A DNA stretch of 64,000 bases. Origin: Variovorax paradoxus (lineage in GTDB: Bacteria > Pseudomonadota > Gammaproteobacteria > Burkholderiales > Burkholderiaceae_C). Positions 27,381 to 37,822 of this stretch are shown here, one piece after another. Below the pieces are notes generated by a model, which made no database searches, was not told the DNA's origin, and was given only the letters and a program-made list of their open reading frames with translations. How positions within the stretch are numbered: the stretch's first letter is position 1; each line of letters starts with the position of its first letter. Position numbers and translations under genes: made by a program. The DNA lies in NCBI RefSeq assembly GCF_030811855.1, contig NZ_JAUSRN010000001.1, positions 496,001 to 560,000 on the forward strand. Reading direction: 5' to 3'.

Positions 27381-28034
27381 TCATCGCTTCGCCGCCCCGC
27401 CCTGCTTCAGGGCTTCGGACATGCCGATCAGCACGCCGCTCACCAGCGTTGCGTAGCTGTCGAGCATCGCCTGCGACGCGCGCAGGCTCAGCGCACGGCC
27501 GTCGCGCAGGTTCTTGTGCGTGTCTTCCATGAGCTGTTCGAGCGCCGCGGTGGCGCGTGCGCCGGTGCCCGTACCCTTGCCCTGCGCCGCCTGGAACACG
27601 GCGCTCCAGGGGCCGTCGGCCGGCGCCGCCTTGCGCACACTGGCAAACAGCGTGTCCTCCATCTTCTCGATGTCGGCCAGCGCCTTCTTGAGCTGCGTTT
27701 CGCGCAGGCTCACGCCCTGGTCGACCAGCTGCTGCAGCGCACGCTGGTTGGCCACCACTGCCTGCTCGAGCGCGCCGTCCATGCCCGCGAACGCCTTGGC
27801 CAGCAGCGCCTGCACGTCGGGCGCGGGCAGCTTGCTCCCCTCCGCCCCGGCCGAGGCCGCCTTGGTGACTGTGCCCAATACCTGCCGGATATTGGAAAGC
27901 GTGAGCTCGCGGCCCTGCAGCGCCTTGAGCGTGGCCTCGTGCACGGCCTTGCGGATCGCTTCGCCCTGTTTGGCCGAGGCGTCGGTGAACTTGTTGATCA
28001 GTGCGACCTGATCGATGCCGTTTTTGAGGATCAT
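27381..28034 (-). CDS. Phasin-like protein of the PHB cluster
   Basis: The 217-residue protein is mostly helical, Ala- and Gln-rich and has no membrane segment, a profile shared with phasins that coat polyhydroxybutyrate granules. I do not recognise a named domain beyond this; the long heptad-like pattern from about residue 100 to 210 suggests coiled coil. The start is ten bases behind the phaB stop, so it belongs to the phaA-phaB transcript. Function as a granule-associated or stress protein is inferred from context. Confidence 0.6.
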   Translation of the reverse strand: MILKNGIDQVALINKFTDASAKQGEAIRKAVHEATLKALQGRELTLSNIRQVLGTVTKAASAGAEGSKLPAPDVQALLAKAFAGMDGALEQAVVANQRALQQLVDQGVSLRETQLKKALADIEKMEDTLFASVRKAAPADGPWSAVFQAAQGKGTGTGARATAALEQLMEDTHKNLRDGRALSLRASQAMLDSYATLVSGVLIGMSEALKQGGAAKR

Positions 28035-28044
28035 GGCCGTTCGT

Positions 28045-28797
28045 TCATTGCATGTGCTGGCCGCCGTTGATGGCGATGTTGGCGCCCGTCACGAAGGCCG
28101 CCTCTTCCGAGGCCAGGTAGATGATCAGGCCGGCCACTTCCTCGGGCTTGCCGAGGCGGCCGACGGGAATGTGCGGCAGGATCTTGCTGTCGAGCACTTC
28201 CTTCGGGATGGCCGTGACCATCTTCGTGCCGATGTAGCCGGGCGAAATGGTGTTGACCGTCACGCCCTTCTTCGCGACCTCGAGCGCCAGCGCCTTGGTG
28301 AAGCCGTGCACGCCGGCCTTGGCGGCCGAGTAGTTGGTCTGGCCGAACGCGCCCTTGGAGCCGTTCACCGACGACACGTTGATGATGCGGCCCCAGCCCC
28401 GGTCCACCATCCCGTCCGCCACCTGCTTGCTCATGTTGAACAGGCTGTCGAGGTTGGTGCGCAGCACGGCGTTCCAATTGATCTGGTCCATCTTCTTGAA
28501 AGTCATGTCGCGCGTGATGCCGGCGTTGTTGACCAGCACGTCGACCGGGCCGAGGGCCGCCTGCACCTGGCTCACTGCCTGCGCGCAGGAGTCGTAGTCG
28601 GCCACGTCGCAGGGCACGGCCAGGATCTGGTAGCCGCGCTCGGCCATCTGCGCCACCCATTCGGCATGCGACTTGTTGCCCGGCGAATAGGTCACGGCGA
28701 GCTTGTAGCCCGCATCGACCATCTTGGTGGAGATCGTCTCGCCCAAACCGCCCATGCCGCCGGTGACGAGGACCACTTGTTGCTTCTTCTCGCTCAT
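28045..28797 (-). CDS. phaB: Acetoacetyl-CoA reductase
   Basis: The 250-residue SDR has the cofactor motif TGGMGGLGETI at about residues 12-22, NNAG near 90, and the catalytic tetrad with Ser in NVSSVNG and Tyr-x3-Lys in YSAAKAG. The GQTNYSAAK sequence and the SDR length are typical of PhaB/FabG. PhaB reduces acetoacetyl-CoA to (R)-3-hydroxybutyryl-CoA with NADPH for PHB synthesis. It follows phaA by 54 bases on the same strand. No PHB synthase gene is in this window. A fatty-acid FabG function is possible but less likely given the neighbour. Confidence 0.88.
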   Translation of the reverse strand: MSEKKQQVVLVTGGMGGLGETISTKMVDAGYKLAVTYSPGNKSHAEWVAQMAERGYQILAVPCDVADYDSCAQAVSQVQAALGPVDVLVNNAGITRDMTFKKMDQINWNAVLRTNLDSLFNMSKQVADGMVDRGWGRIINVSSVNGSKGAFGQTNYSAAKAGVHGFTKALALEVAKKGVTVNTISPGYIGTKMVTAIPKEVLDSKILPHIPVGRLGKPEEVAGLIIYLASEEAAFVTGANIAINGGQHMQ

Positions 28798-28851
28798 TTG
28801 ATTGCTCCTAGGTGCGTTGTGTGTGACAGGAAAGAAATTCGTTCAGGCGCG

Positions 28852-30036
<1,185 letters not shown>

Positions 30037-30101
30037 GAGAGTCTCCTTTGGGGGTTGATGCGAAGGGGTTGGAAAGAGGGTCGAGTCATGGCCACGACTG
30101 C

Positions 30102-31436
30102 TCAATGCAGCTTGACGTGGGGTTCGGTGCGCCGCGTGATGAGGCGCGCCAGCGTGTCGAGCGAGACCTTGACGACGCCGTGCAACGCCAGCTCATGCAT
30201 CTTGTAGAGCGAGACGTACATGAGGCGCGCGACGCGGCCTTCGATCATCAGGCTGCCGCCGGCGGGACCACCCATCATGTTGCCGACGGTGCTGAACTCG
30301 CCGAGCGACACCAGCGAGCCGAAGTCGCGGTAGCGATAGGGCTTGAGCGCCTTTCCGCCCAAGCGCCGGCGGATCTGCGCCGCGACGTGAGAAGCTTGCT
30401 GGTGCGCCGCCTGCGCGCGCGGCGGCACCAGCCCGCCTTTGCCGTCGTTGGCCCCGGGCCAGTCGCAGGCCGCGCAGTCGCCAATGGCGAAGACATCGGC
30501 ATCGCGCGTGGTCTGCAAGGTCGGCAGCACCGCGAGCTGGTTGCTGCGGTTGGTTTCGAGCCCTGCGATGTCCTTCATGAAATCGGCCGCCTTCACGCCG
30601 GCGGCCCACACCACCAGCTCGGCCGGCAGCACGCGGCCGTCGGCCAGGCGAACGCCCTCGGGCAGCACCTCGGCCACCTTGGCGGAGGTGTGCACGTCCA
30701 CGCCCAACTTGCGCAGCAACGCCTCGGTGGCGGCCGACATGCGCGCGGGCAGCGCCGGCAGCACGCGGTCGGCCGCCTCGATCACGCTGACCTGGATGTC
30801 CTTCTCGGCGTCGACGCGATCCAGCCCGTAGGCGACCACTTCGCGCGTGGTGCGGTGCAGCTCGGCCGCCAGCTCCACGCCAGTGGCGCCCGCGCCGATG
30901 ATGGCCACGTGCAGCTGCTCGGGGCGCAGCGGCGTGATCTGCGCATGGGCACGGATGCAGGCGTTGACCATGCGCTGGTGAAAGCGCTGTGCGTCCGCCT
31001 TCGATTCGAGCCGCAGCGCATGCTCGCGCACGCCGGGTGTGCCGAAATCGTTGCTGAGGCTGCCGATGGCAATCACGAGCGTGTCGTAGCCGAAGGCGCG
31101 TGCCGGCGTGACCAGCCGGCCCTCGTCGTCCATGTAGGGCGCCACCTGCACCTCACGCCGCTCGCGGTCGATGCCGGTGAGCTCGCCGAGCCGGAACCGG
31201 AAGCGGTGCCAGTGCGCCTGCGCGAGGTAGTCCACTTCGTGCGCGCTCAAGTCCATGCTGCCCGCGGCGATTTCGTGCAGCTTGGGCTTCCAGACGTGGG
31301 TGCGGTTCTTGTCGATCAGCGTGATGTCCGCCACGCCGCGCTTGCCCAGCGTGTCACCCAGGCGCGTGGCCAGCTCCAGGCCGCCGGCCCCGCCACCCAC
31401 GATGACGACTCGGTGCTTCTGCACGGCGCTGTTCAT
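30102..31436 (-). CDS. ndh: Type II NADH:quinone oxidoreductase
   Basis: The 444-residue flavoprotein has the FAD motif VVIVGGGAGGLELATRLG at the N-terminus, the NADH motif VAIIGAGATGVELAAEL near residue 155, and the conserved VFAIGDCAACDWPG with the FAD-binding Asp. The C-terminal amphipathic region (LALHGVVKVSLDTLARLI) is the usual membrane anchor. It oxidises NADH and reduces quinone without pumping protons. The ATG at 31436 has CGGAG upstream. It is 31 bases after dctA and feeds the quinol pool used by the bd oxidase in the same train. Confidence 0.9.
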   Translation of the reverse strand: MNSAVQKHRVVIVGGGAGGLELATRLGDTLGKRGVADITLIDKNRTHVWKPKLHEIAAGSMDLSAHEVDYLAQAHWHRFRFRLGELTGIDRERREVQVAPYMDDEGRLVTPARAFGYDTLVIAIGSLSNDFGTPGVREHALRLESKADAQRFHQRMVNACIRAHAQITPLRPEQLHVAIIGAGATGVELAAELHRTTREVVAYGLDRVDAEKDIQVSVIEAADRVLPALPARMSAATEALLRKLGVDVHTSAKVAEVLPEGVRLADGRVLPAELVVWAAGVKAADFMKDIAGLETNRSNQLAVLPTLQTTRDADVFAIGDCAACDWPGANDGKGGLVPPRAQAAHQQASHVAAQIRRRLGGKALKPYRYRDFGSLVSLGEFSTVGNMMGGPAGGSLMIEGRVARLMYVSLYKMHELALHGVVKVSLDTLARLITRRTEPHVKLH

Positions 31437-31467
31437 GGTTGGCTGCTCCGTGCAGGCATGCAATGTT

Positions 31468-32814
31468 TCAGCGGGCCGGGGCCACGGGCATGTGGGTCTC
31501 GACCTTGTCCAGCACCGCCTCGGGCGCGTCGGCTTCGGCCGACGTCTCGTTGTCCAGGATGCGCTTCATGCGGACGGTGTCCAGATCGTTGGTCCACTTG
31601 GCGACCACAACCGTGGCAACCCCGTTGCCGATCAGGTTGGTCAGCGCGCGCGCTTCCGACATGAAGCGGTCGATGCCGAGGATGAGCGCCAGGCCTGCCA
31701 CCGGCACGTGCCCCACGGCCGAAAGCGTGGCCGCCAGCACGATGAAGCCGCTGCCCGTGACGCCCGCCGCGCCTTTCGAGGTGAGCAACAGCACCGCCAG
31801 GAGCGTCAGCTGCTGGGTGAGCGTCATGTCGGTGTTGGTCGCCTGCGCGATGAACACCGCCGCCATCGTCAGGTAGATCGAGGTGCCGTCGAGGTTGAAC
31901 GAATAGCCCGTGGGCACCACCAGGCCGACCACCGACTTCTTCGCGCCCAGGTTCTCCAGCTTGGCCATCATGCGCGGCAGCACCGATTCGCTCGAAGACG
32001 TGCCCAGCACGATCAGCAGTTCTTCCTTGATGTACTTGATGAACTTCCAGATGCTGAAGCCGTGGAAGCGCGCAATGAGCCCGAGCACCACGAAGATGAA
32101 GAACAGGCAGGTGGCGTAGAAGGTGGCCATCAACTGGCCGAGCTGCAGCAGCGAACTCACGCCGTACTTGCCGATGGTGAAGGCCATCGCGCCGAAGGCG
32201 CCGATGGGCGCGACCTTCATGATGTAGCCCACGATCACGAAGAGCACGTGCGAGCCCTTTTCGATCACGTCGAACACCAGCGTGCCGCGCCCGCCGAACT
32301 TGTGCAGCGCAAAGCCGAACATCACGGCGATCAGCAGCACCTGCAGAATCTCGCCCTTGGCGAAGGCGTCGACCACCGTGCTCGGGATCACGTTGAGCAG
32401 GAAGTCGGTGGTGCTCTGCATCTTGCCCGGGCCGGTGTAGGCCGCGATGCTCTTGGCGTCCAACTGGCTCACGTCGACGTTCATGCCGGCGCCGGGCCGC
32501 ACGATGTTGATGATCACGAGGCCCACCACCAGCGCGATGCTGCTCACGATCTCGAAGTACAAGAGCGCCAGGCCGCCGGTCTTGCCGACCTTCTTCATGT
32601 CTTCCATGCCCGCAATGCCGACCACCACCGTGCAGAAGATGATCGGCGCGATGATCATCTTGATCAGCTTGATGAAGCCGTCGCCGAGCGGCTTCATCGA
32701 TGCGCCGGTATCCGGATAGAAATGCCCCAGCAGCACCCCGAGCACGATGGCCGTGATGACCTGGAAGTAGAGGGACTTGTAAAAGGGCTTGGGTGCGACG
32801 GATGGTTGGTCCAC
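31468..32814 (-). CDS. dctA: C4-dicarboxylate/proton symporter DctA
   Basis: The 448-residue membrane protein of the DAACS family has the DctA signature segments: [19 protein letters not shown] at residues 42-60, [15 protein letters not shown], and [20 protein letters not shown], which forms the substrate and sodium/proton site. It takes up succinate, fumarate and malate. The start is a GTG preceded by AGGAG; no ATG fits. I found no convincing sigma-54 promoter in the 77-base gap to maeB, although dctBD lie in the same gene train. The maeB gene upstream and the DctA protein together would channel malate to pyruvate. Confidence 0.93.
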   Translation of the reverse strand: MDQPSVAPKPFYKSLYFQVITAIVLGVLLGHFYPDTGASMKPLGDGFIKLIKMIIAPIIFCTVVVGIAGMEDMKKVGKTGGLALLYFEIVSSIALVVGLVIINIVRPGAGMNVDVSQLDAKSIAAYTGPGKMQSTTDFLLNVIPSTVVDAFAKGEILQVLLIAVMFGFALHKFGGRGTLVFDVIEKGSHVLFVIVGYIMKVAPIGAFGAMAFTIGKYGVSSLLQLGQLMATFYATCLFFIFVVLGLIARFHGFSIWKFIKYIKEELLIVLGTSSSESVLPRMMAKLENLGAKKSVVGLVVPTGYSFNLDGTSIYLTMAAVFIAQATNTDMTLTQQLTLLAVLLLTSKGAAGVTGSGFIVLAATLSAVGHVPVAGLALILGIDRFMSEARALTNLIGNGVATVVVAKWTNDLDTVRMKRILDNETSAEADAPEAVLDKVETHMPVAPAR

Positions 32815-32891
32815 GGGGATCTCCTAGAAAATTTCAGACAGCGAGCGGCATGCGACTGCCGGGGCTTGTGCGGTTCATGGCTGCGCCGCCG

Positions 32892-35177
32892 TCAGGCCGC
32901 GTTGCGGTTCGAGTTGGCATCGACCACCGCCAGCGCGGTCATGTTGACGATGCGGCGAACCGTCGACGACGGCGTGAGGATGTGCACCGAGCGCGCCGCG
33001 CCCAGCAGGATGCCGCCCACGGTGATGCCGCTGCCCGCCGCCATGCGCAGCAGGTTGTACGAAATGTTGGCCGCATCGACGTTGGGCATGATGAGCACGT
33101 TGGCCTCGGTCTCCAGCGCCGAGTCCGGAAACTCGTGGTCGAGGATCGACTTGGACAGCGCCGCGTCGCCACGCATCTCGCCCTCCACCGCAAGCTGAGG
33201 GTCGCTCGCCTTGATGAGTGCGAGCGCCTCGCGCATCTTCACCGCCGAGGCCGCGTCCGAGCCGCCGAAGTTCGAGTGCGACAGCAGTGCCACGCTCGGT
33301 GTCACGCCGAAGCGGCGCACCTCTTCGGCCGCAAGCAGCGCGATCTCGGCGATCTGCGCGGCATCGGGGTCGCGGTTGACGTGCGTGTCGCAAATGAAGA
33401 GCTGGCGCCCGGGCAGCATCAGCATCTGCATGGCGGCCAGGGTCTTGGTGCCGGGGCGCAGGCCGATCACGTCGCGCACATGGCCCAGGTGGTCGCCGTA
33501 GCCGCCGAGCGTGCCGCACAGCATGGCGTCGGCACGGCCCTGGCGCACCAACATGGCCGCGAGCAGCGTGCCGCGGCTGCGCATCTCGGTCTGCGCCACC
33601 AGGCGCGAGACGCCGTCGCGGCGCTTGAGCTGGTAGTACGCTTCGGCCGCATCGCCGTACACGCCGGGGTCGAGCAGGTCGACGGCCTCGCAGTCGGTGC
33701 CCAGCGTGAGGCGCAGGCCGTACTGCGCAATGCGCTCGGCAATCACGTCGGGGCGGCCCAGCAGCAGCGGACGCGCCAGGCCTTCGTCGACCACCACCTG
33801 CGCGGCGCGCAGCACGCGCTCGTCCTCGCCCTCCGCGTAGACTACGCGCTTGGGTGCCTGCTTGGCCGCGGCGAACAGCGGCTGCATGCTGCTGCCCGAC
33901 TGGTAGACGAACTGCGACAGCCGCTGGCGGTAGGCCTTCATGTCGGCGATGGGCCGCGTCGCCACGCCGCTGTCCGCCGCGGCCTGCGCCACCGCGGGGG
34001 CGACGAACTCGATCAGGCGCGGGTCGAAGGGCTTGGGAATCAGGTAGTCGCGGCCGAAGCGCAAGCCGACCGCGCCATAGGCCTGCGCCACCACCTCGGG
34101 AATCTCGGCATGCGCGAGCTCGGCGATGGCGCGCACCGCCGCGAGCTTCATCTCCTCGTTGATGGTGGTCGCGCCCACGTCGAGCGCGCCACGGAAGATG
34201 AACGGAAAGCACAGGACGTTGTTGACCTGGTTCGGATAGTCCGACCGGCCGGTGCCGAGGATGGCGTCGGGGCGCACGGCCAGCGCGTCTTCCGGAAGGA
34301 TTTCCGGCGTCGGGTTGGCCATGGCGAGGATGATCGGGTCGCGCGCCATCTCCTTCACCATCTCGGGCTTGAGCACGCCGCCGGCCGAGAGGCCGAGGAA
34401 GATGTCGGCGCCGGCGATCACGTCGGCCAGCTTGCGCGCCGAGGTGTCCTGCGCGTAGCGGGCCTTGTTCGGGTCCATCTGCTCCTTGCGGCCGGTGTAG
34501 ACCACGCCCGCGCTGTCGGACACGAAGATGTTCTGCATTGGCAGGCCCAGGCTCACGATCAGGTCGAGGCAGGCCAGCGCCGCCGCACCGGCGCCGGAGG
34601 CCACCAGCTTCACCTCGCGGATGTCCTTCTTCACATGCCGCAGCGCATTGAGGATGGCCGCGGCCGCGACGATGGCGGTGCCGTGCTGGTCGTCGTGAAA
34701 GACCGGGATCTTCATGCGCTCGCGCAGCTTCTTCTCGATGTAGAAGCACTCGGGCGCCTTGATGTCTTCCAGGTTGATGCCGCCGAAGGTGGGCTCCATG
34801 CGCGCGATGGTGTCGATCAGCGCGTCGGGGTCGTTCTCGTCGAGCTCGATGTCGAACACGTCGATGCCGGCGAATTTCTTGAACAGGCAGGCCTTGCCTT
34901 CCATCACCGGCTTGCCGGCCAACGCACCGATGTTGCCCAGGCCCAGCACCGCGGTGCCGTTGGTGATGACGGCCACCAGGTTGGCGCGCGAGGTGAGGTT
35001 CATCGCCTCGGCCGGGTCGCGCACGATCTCCATGCAGGCCTCGGCCACGCCGGGCGAGTACGCGAGCGCGAGGTCGCGCTGCGTGGCCATCGGCTTGGTC
35101 GGGTTCACCGAAATCTTGCCCGGCGTGGGAAAGCGGTGGTAGTCGAGGGCGGCTTCGCGCAGTTTTTCGTCGGACAT
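32892..35177 (-). CDS. maeB: NADP-dependent malic enzyme with phosphotransacetylase-like domain
   Basis: The 761-residue multidomain protein consists of a malic enzyme (about residues 1-430) and a C-terminal phosphotransacetylase-like domain (about 445-761). In the malic part [13 protein letters not shown] carries metal and substrate ligands and [13 protein letters not shown] is the Rossmann motif. The second domain has [17 protein letters not shown] and the family-typical [19 protein letters not shown]. MaeB converts malate to pyruvate and CO2 with NADP; the extra domain is regulatory, binding acetyl-CoA. The ATG at 35177 has GGAG upstream. It feeds pyruvate to the pyruvate dehydrogenase genes located upstream. 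Confidence 0.93.
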   Translation of the reverse strand: MSDEKLREAALDYHRFPTPGKISVNPTKPMATQRDLALAYSPGVAEACMEIVRDPAEAMNLTSRANLVAVITNGTAVLGLGNIGALAGKPVMEGKACLFKKFAGIDVFDIELDENDPDALIDTIARMEPTFGGINLEDIKAPECFYIEKKLRERMKIPVFHDDQHGTAIVAAAAILNALRHVKKDIREVKLVASGAGAAALACLDLIVSLGLPMQNIFVSDSAGVVYTGRKEQMDPNKARYAQDTSARKLADVIAGADIFLGLSAGGVLKPEMVKEMARDPIILAMANPTPEILPEDALAVRPDAILGTGRSDYPNQVNNVLCFPFIFRGALDVGATTINEEMKLAAVRAIAELAHAEIPEVVAQAYGAVGLRFGRDYLIPKPFDPRLIEFVAPAVAQAAADSGVATRPIADMKAYRQRLSQFVYQSGSSMQPLFAAAKQAPKRVVYAEGEDERVLRAAQVVVDEGLARPLLLGRPDVIAERIAQYGLRLTLGTDCEAVDLLDPGVYGDAAEAYYQLKRRDGVSRLVAQTEMRSRGTLLAAMLVRQGRADAMLCGTLGGYGDHLGHVRDVIGLRPGTKTLAAMQMLMLPGRQLFICDTHVNRDPDAAQIAEIALLAAEEVRRFGVTPSVALLSHSNFGGSDAASAVKMREALALIKASDPQLAVEGEMRGDAALSKSILDHEFPDSALETEANVLIMPNVDAANISYNLLRMAAGSGITVGGILLGAARSVHILTPSSTVRRIVNMTALAVVDANSNRNAA

Positions 35178-35194
35178 GGTGTCTCCGTGGAATG

Positions 35195-35989
35195 TCATTG
35201 AGGGACGGCCGTGCGGCCGCCGGCCAGCCAGTTGCGCAGCCCGCACAGCAGCGCCGCGGGCTGGTCGGCGTGCACCCAGTGGCCCGCGTCGGCAATGCGC
35301 TCGGCTCCCGCACGCGGAAAAAGCGCGCGGATGCCGGCGAACGACGCAGGCCGCACGTAGTCGGACTCCGCGCCGTGGACGAAGAGCGCGGGCCCGGCGT
35401 AGCGCGCTTCGCGCAGCGTTTCGGGAAAACCGCAAAGCTCGCGCATGCACAGGCCCGTGGCGAGCAGGTTCAGCCGCCAGTCGAAGCGGTCGTTCTGCCG
35501 GCGCAGGCTCTGCATCAGGTAGTCGGCCGGAGTCTCGGCGCCGAGGTTGTCGGCCAGCGCCTGCTGGATCTCGCGGCGGCTGGCGGCGCTCGCCATCTCC
35601 AGGCTGCGCATCGCCGACACGTATGACGAGAACTGGCCGGCGTAGCTCTCGGGGGCGATGTCGATCACCGCGATGCCGCCGATGGCCTCGGGATGCGAGA
35701 GGGCCAGGGCCATGGCGGTCTTGCCGCCCATGCTGTGGCCGATCACGAAGGGCCGCCGCATTTGCTCGCGTTCGATCAGCGCGAGCACGTCGCCCGCCAT
35801 TTCCACGTACGACATCGATTCGGCCCAGGGCGAGGCGCCATGGTTGCGGGCATCGGGCAGGTAGACGCGGTGGTCCGCCGCCAGCGCCTGCGCAACCTGC
35901 GACCAGTTGCGCCCCGCGCCGAACAGGCCGTGCAGGATCACCACCGGAGGTCCCGACCCCAGGGCTTCGAACGCCAGTGCAAGCGGCAT
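35195..35989 (-). CDS. Alpha/beta-hydrolase esterase (YbfF-like)
   Basis: The 264-residue alpha/beta-hydrolase has the oxyanion-hole turn HGLFGAGRNW near the N-terminus, RNHGASPW, the nucleophile elbow GHSMGGKTAM, and a C-terminal catalytic His in DAGHWVHADQP. The wording is typical of the YbfF-type esterase group, which acts on acyl-CoA or small esters in the cytoplasm. There is no signal peptide. It sits nine bases after the lpdA stop and 17 bases before maeB, so it belongs to the same transcript. A link to pyruvate or malate metabolism is not obvious; a housekeeping hydrolase role is likely. Confidence 0.85.
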   Translation of the reverse strand: MPLALAFEALGSGPPVVILHGLFGAGRNWSQVAQALAADHRVYLPDARNHGASPWAESMSYVEMAGDVLALIEREQMRRPFVIGHSMGGKTAMALALSHPEAIGGIAVIDIAPESYAGQFSSYVSAMRSLEMASAASRREIQQALADNLGAETPADYLMQSLRRQNDRFDWRLNLLATGLCMRELCGFPETLREARYAGPALFVHGAESDYVRPASFAGIRALFPRAGAERIADAGHWVHADQPAALLCGLRNWLAGGRTAVPQ

Positions 35990-35998
35990 CGTTGCGGC

Positions 35999-37810
35999 CT
36001 ACTTCTTCTTCACCGGGGGCAGGTCGGTGCACACCCCTTCGAACAGCTCGGCCGCCATACCGATGGATTCGCCGAGCGTCGGATGCGGATGAATGGTCTT
36101 GCCGATGTCACCCGGCTCGCAGCCCATTTCGATGGCCAGGCACACCTCGCTGATCAGGTCGCCCGCATGCGTGCCGACGATGCCGCCACCGACGATGCGG
36201 TGCGTGGCCTCGTCGAACAACAGCTTGGTGAAACCCTCGTCGCGCCCGTTGGCGATGGCGCGGCCCGATGCGGCCCAGGGGAACACTGCCTTGCCGATCT
36301 TCAGGCCCTCGGCCTTGCACTGCTCTTCCGTCTTGCCGGCCCACGCCACCTCGGGGTCGGTATAGGCCACCGAGGGAATCTGCCGGGCATCGAAGAACGC
36401 CGCCTCGCCGTGCGCCGCCTCGGCCGCCACATGCGCCTCGTGCACCGCCTTGTGAGCCAGCATGGGCTGGCCCACGATGTCGCCGATGGCGAAGATGTGC
36501 GGGACGTTGGTGCGCATCTGCTTGTCGACGTCGATGAAGCCTCGGTCGGTGACGGCCACGCCGGCCTTGTCGGCCGCGATCTTCTTGCTGTTGGGGCTGC
36601 GGCCCACGGCCACCAGCACGAGGTCGTAGACCTGCGGGGCCGAAGGCGCCTTCTCGCCTTCGAAGCTGACCTCGATGCCGGCCTTGGTGGCCTTGGCACC
36701 GACGGTCTTCGTCTTGAGCATCACGTTGTCGAAACGCGGCGCGTTGAACTTCTCCCACACCTTGACGAGGTCGCGGTCGGCGCCCTGCATCAGGCCGTCG
36801 AGCATTTCGACCACGTCGATGCGCGTACCCAGCGTCGAGTACACCGTGGCCATTTCCAGGCCGATGATGCCGCCGCCGATCACCAGCATGCGCTTGGGAA
36901 TGCCCTTGAGCAGCAGCGCGCCGGTGGAGTCGACGACGCGGTCGTCCTCCGGCATGAAGGGCAGCTTCACGGCCTGCGAGCCCGCGGCGATGATGGCCTT
37001 GGCGAACTTCACCACCTTCTTCGCGCCGCCCTCGCCCACCACCTCGACGTGGTACGCATCAAGGAAGCTGCCAACGCCGGTGACCACCTCGACCTTGCGC
37101 GCCTTCGCCATGCCGGCCAGGCCGCCGGTGAGCTTCTTGATGACGCCGTCCTTGAAGCCGCGCAGCGCGTCGATGTCGACCTCGGGCGCGGCGAACTTGA
37201 TGCCATGCTTGGCGAGCAGCTTCACCTCGTCCATCACGCCGGCCGTGTGCAGCAGCGCCTTCGAGGGAATGCAGCCCACGTTGAGGCATACGCCGCCGAG
37301 CGTGACGTAGCGTTCGACCAGCACGGTTTTCATGCCGAGGTCCGCGCTGCGGAACGCGGCCGAGTAGCCGCCGGGGCCGGCGCCGAGCACGAGCACTTCG
37401 CACTCGATGTCGGCCTTGCCGGTGTAGCTGCCGGCGGCTGCGGTTTGGCCCCCTCCCCCTCTGGGGGAGGGCAGGGGTGGGGGCACTTGCCCACCGGTCG
37501 CTGCCTGTGCAGAAGCAGCGGCCCCCACCCTGCCCTCCCCCGGAGGGGGAGGGGAAGATGAAGAAGCACCCGCGGTCTCGATCACCAGGATCACCGACCC
37601 TTCGCTCACCTTGTCGCCGAGCCCGATCTTCAGTTCCTTCACGGTGCCCGCATGGCTCGACGGAATCTCCATCGAAGCCTTGTCGGACTCCACCATGATC
37701 AACCCGGTATCGACCGCGATGACCTCGCCAGGCTTGACCAGCAGTTCGATGACCGCGACATCCTTGAATTCGCCGATGTCCGGGACCTTGACTTCCACCA
37801 TGTGTGCCAT
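35999..37810 (-). CDS. lpdA: Dihydrolipoyl dehydrogenase with N-terminal lipoyl domain (PDH E3)
   Basis: The 603-residue protein has a lipoyl domain at 1-80 (lipoyl Lys in ESDKASMEI), a linker, and a full E3 domain with FAD motif VLVLGAGPGGYSAAF, the redox pair GGVCLNVGCIPSK, the NAD motif MLVIGGGIIGLEMA and the active His in HPHPTLGE. Lipoylated E3 is typical of the betaproteobacterial PDH complex. It regenerates oxidised lipoate with NAD. The linker (about residues 86-121) is encoded by a pair of GC-rich inverted repeats (37449-37554), an insertion unusual for this gene. It follows aceF by 12 bases in the aceE-aceF-lpdA operon. Confidence 0.95.
   Translation of the reverse strand: MAHMVEVKVPDIGEFKDVAVIELLVKPGEVIAVDTGLIMVESDKASMEIPSSHAGTVKELKIGLGDKVSEGSVILVIETAGASSSSPPPPGEGRVGAAASAQAATGGQVPPPLPSPRGGGGQTAAAGSYTGKADIECEVLVLGAGPGGYSAAFRSADLGMKTVLVERYVTLGGVCLNVGCIPSKALLHTAGVMDEVKLLAKHGIKFAAPEVDIDALRGFKDGVIKKLTGGLAGMAKARKVEVVTGVGSFLDAYHVEVVGEGGAKKVVKFAKAIIAAGSQAVKLPFMPEDDRVVDSTGALLLKGIPKRMLVIGGGIIGLEMATVYSTLGTRIDVVEMLDGLMQGADRDLVKVWEKFNAPRFDNVMLKTKTVGAKATKAGIEVSFEGEKAPSAPQVYDLVLVAVGRSPNSKKIAADKAGVAVTDRGFIDVDKQMRTNVPHIFAIGDIVGQPMLAHKAVHEAHVAAEAAHGEAAFFDARQIPSVAYTDPEVAWAGKTEEQCKAEGLKIGKAVFPWAASGRAIANGRDEGFTKLLFDEATHRIVGGGIVGTHAGDLISEVCLAIEMGCEPGDIGKTIHPHPTLGESIGMAAELFEGVCTDLPPVKKK
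37449..37554 (-). repeat. Paired inverted repeats inside the lpdA linker coding sequence
   Basis: A left unit at 37449-37484 and a right unit at 37521-37554 are near-identical inverted copies about 34 bases long with 36 bases between them. Each unit also folds on itself through CCCTCCCC(C)/GGGGGAGGG. The translation is Pro/Gly-rich (PPPPGEGRVGA and PPPLPSPRGGGG), and the reading frame of lpdA stays open across both. Confidence 0.85.
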
Positions 37811-37822
37811 TGGGAGCTTCCT

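Noticed and set aside
32815..32891. Search for a sigma-54 promoter before dctA
   Set aside because: The best GG/GC pair has spacing nine rather than ten and poor flanks, so it was not called.
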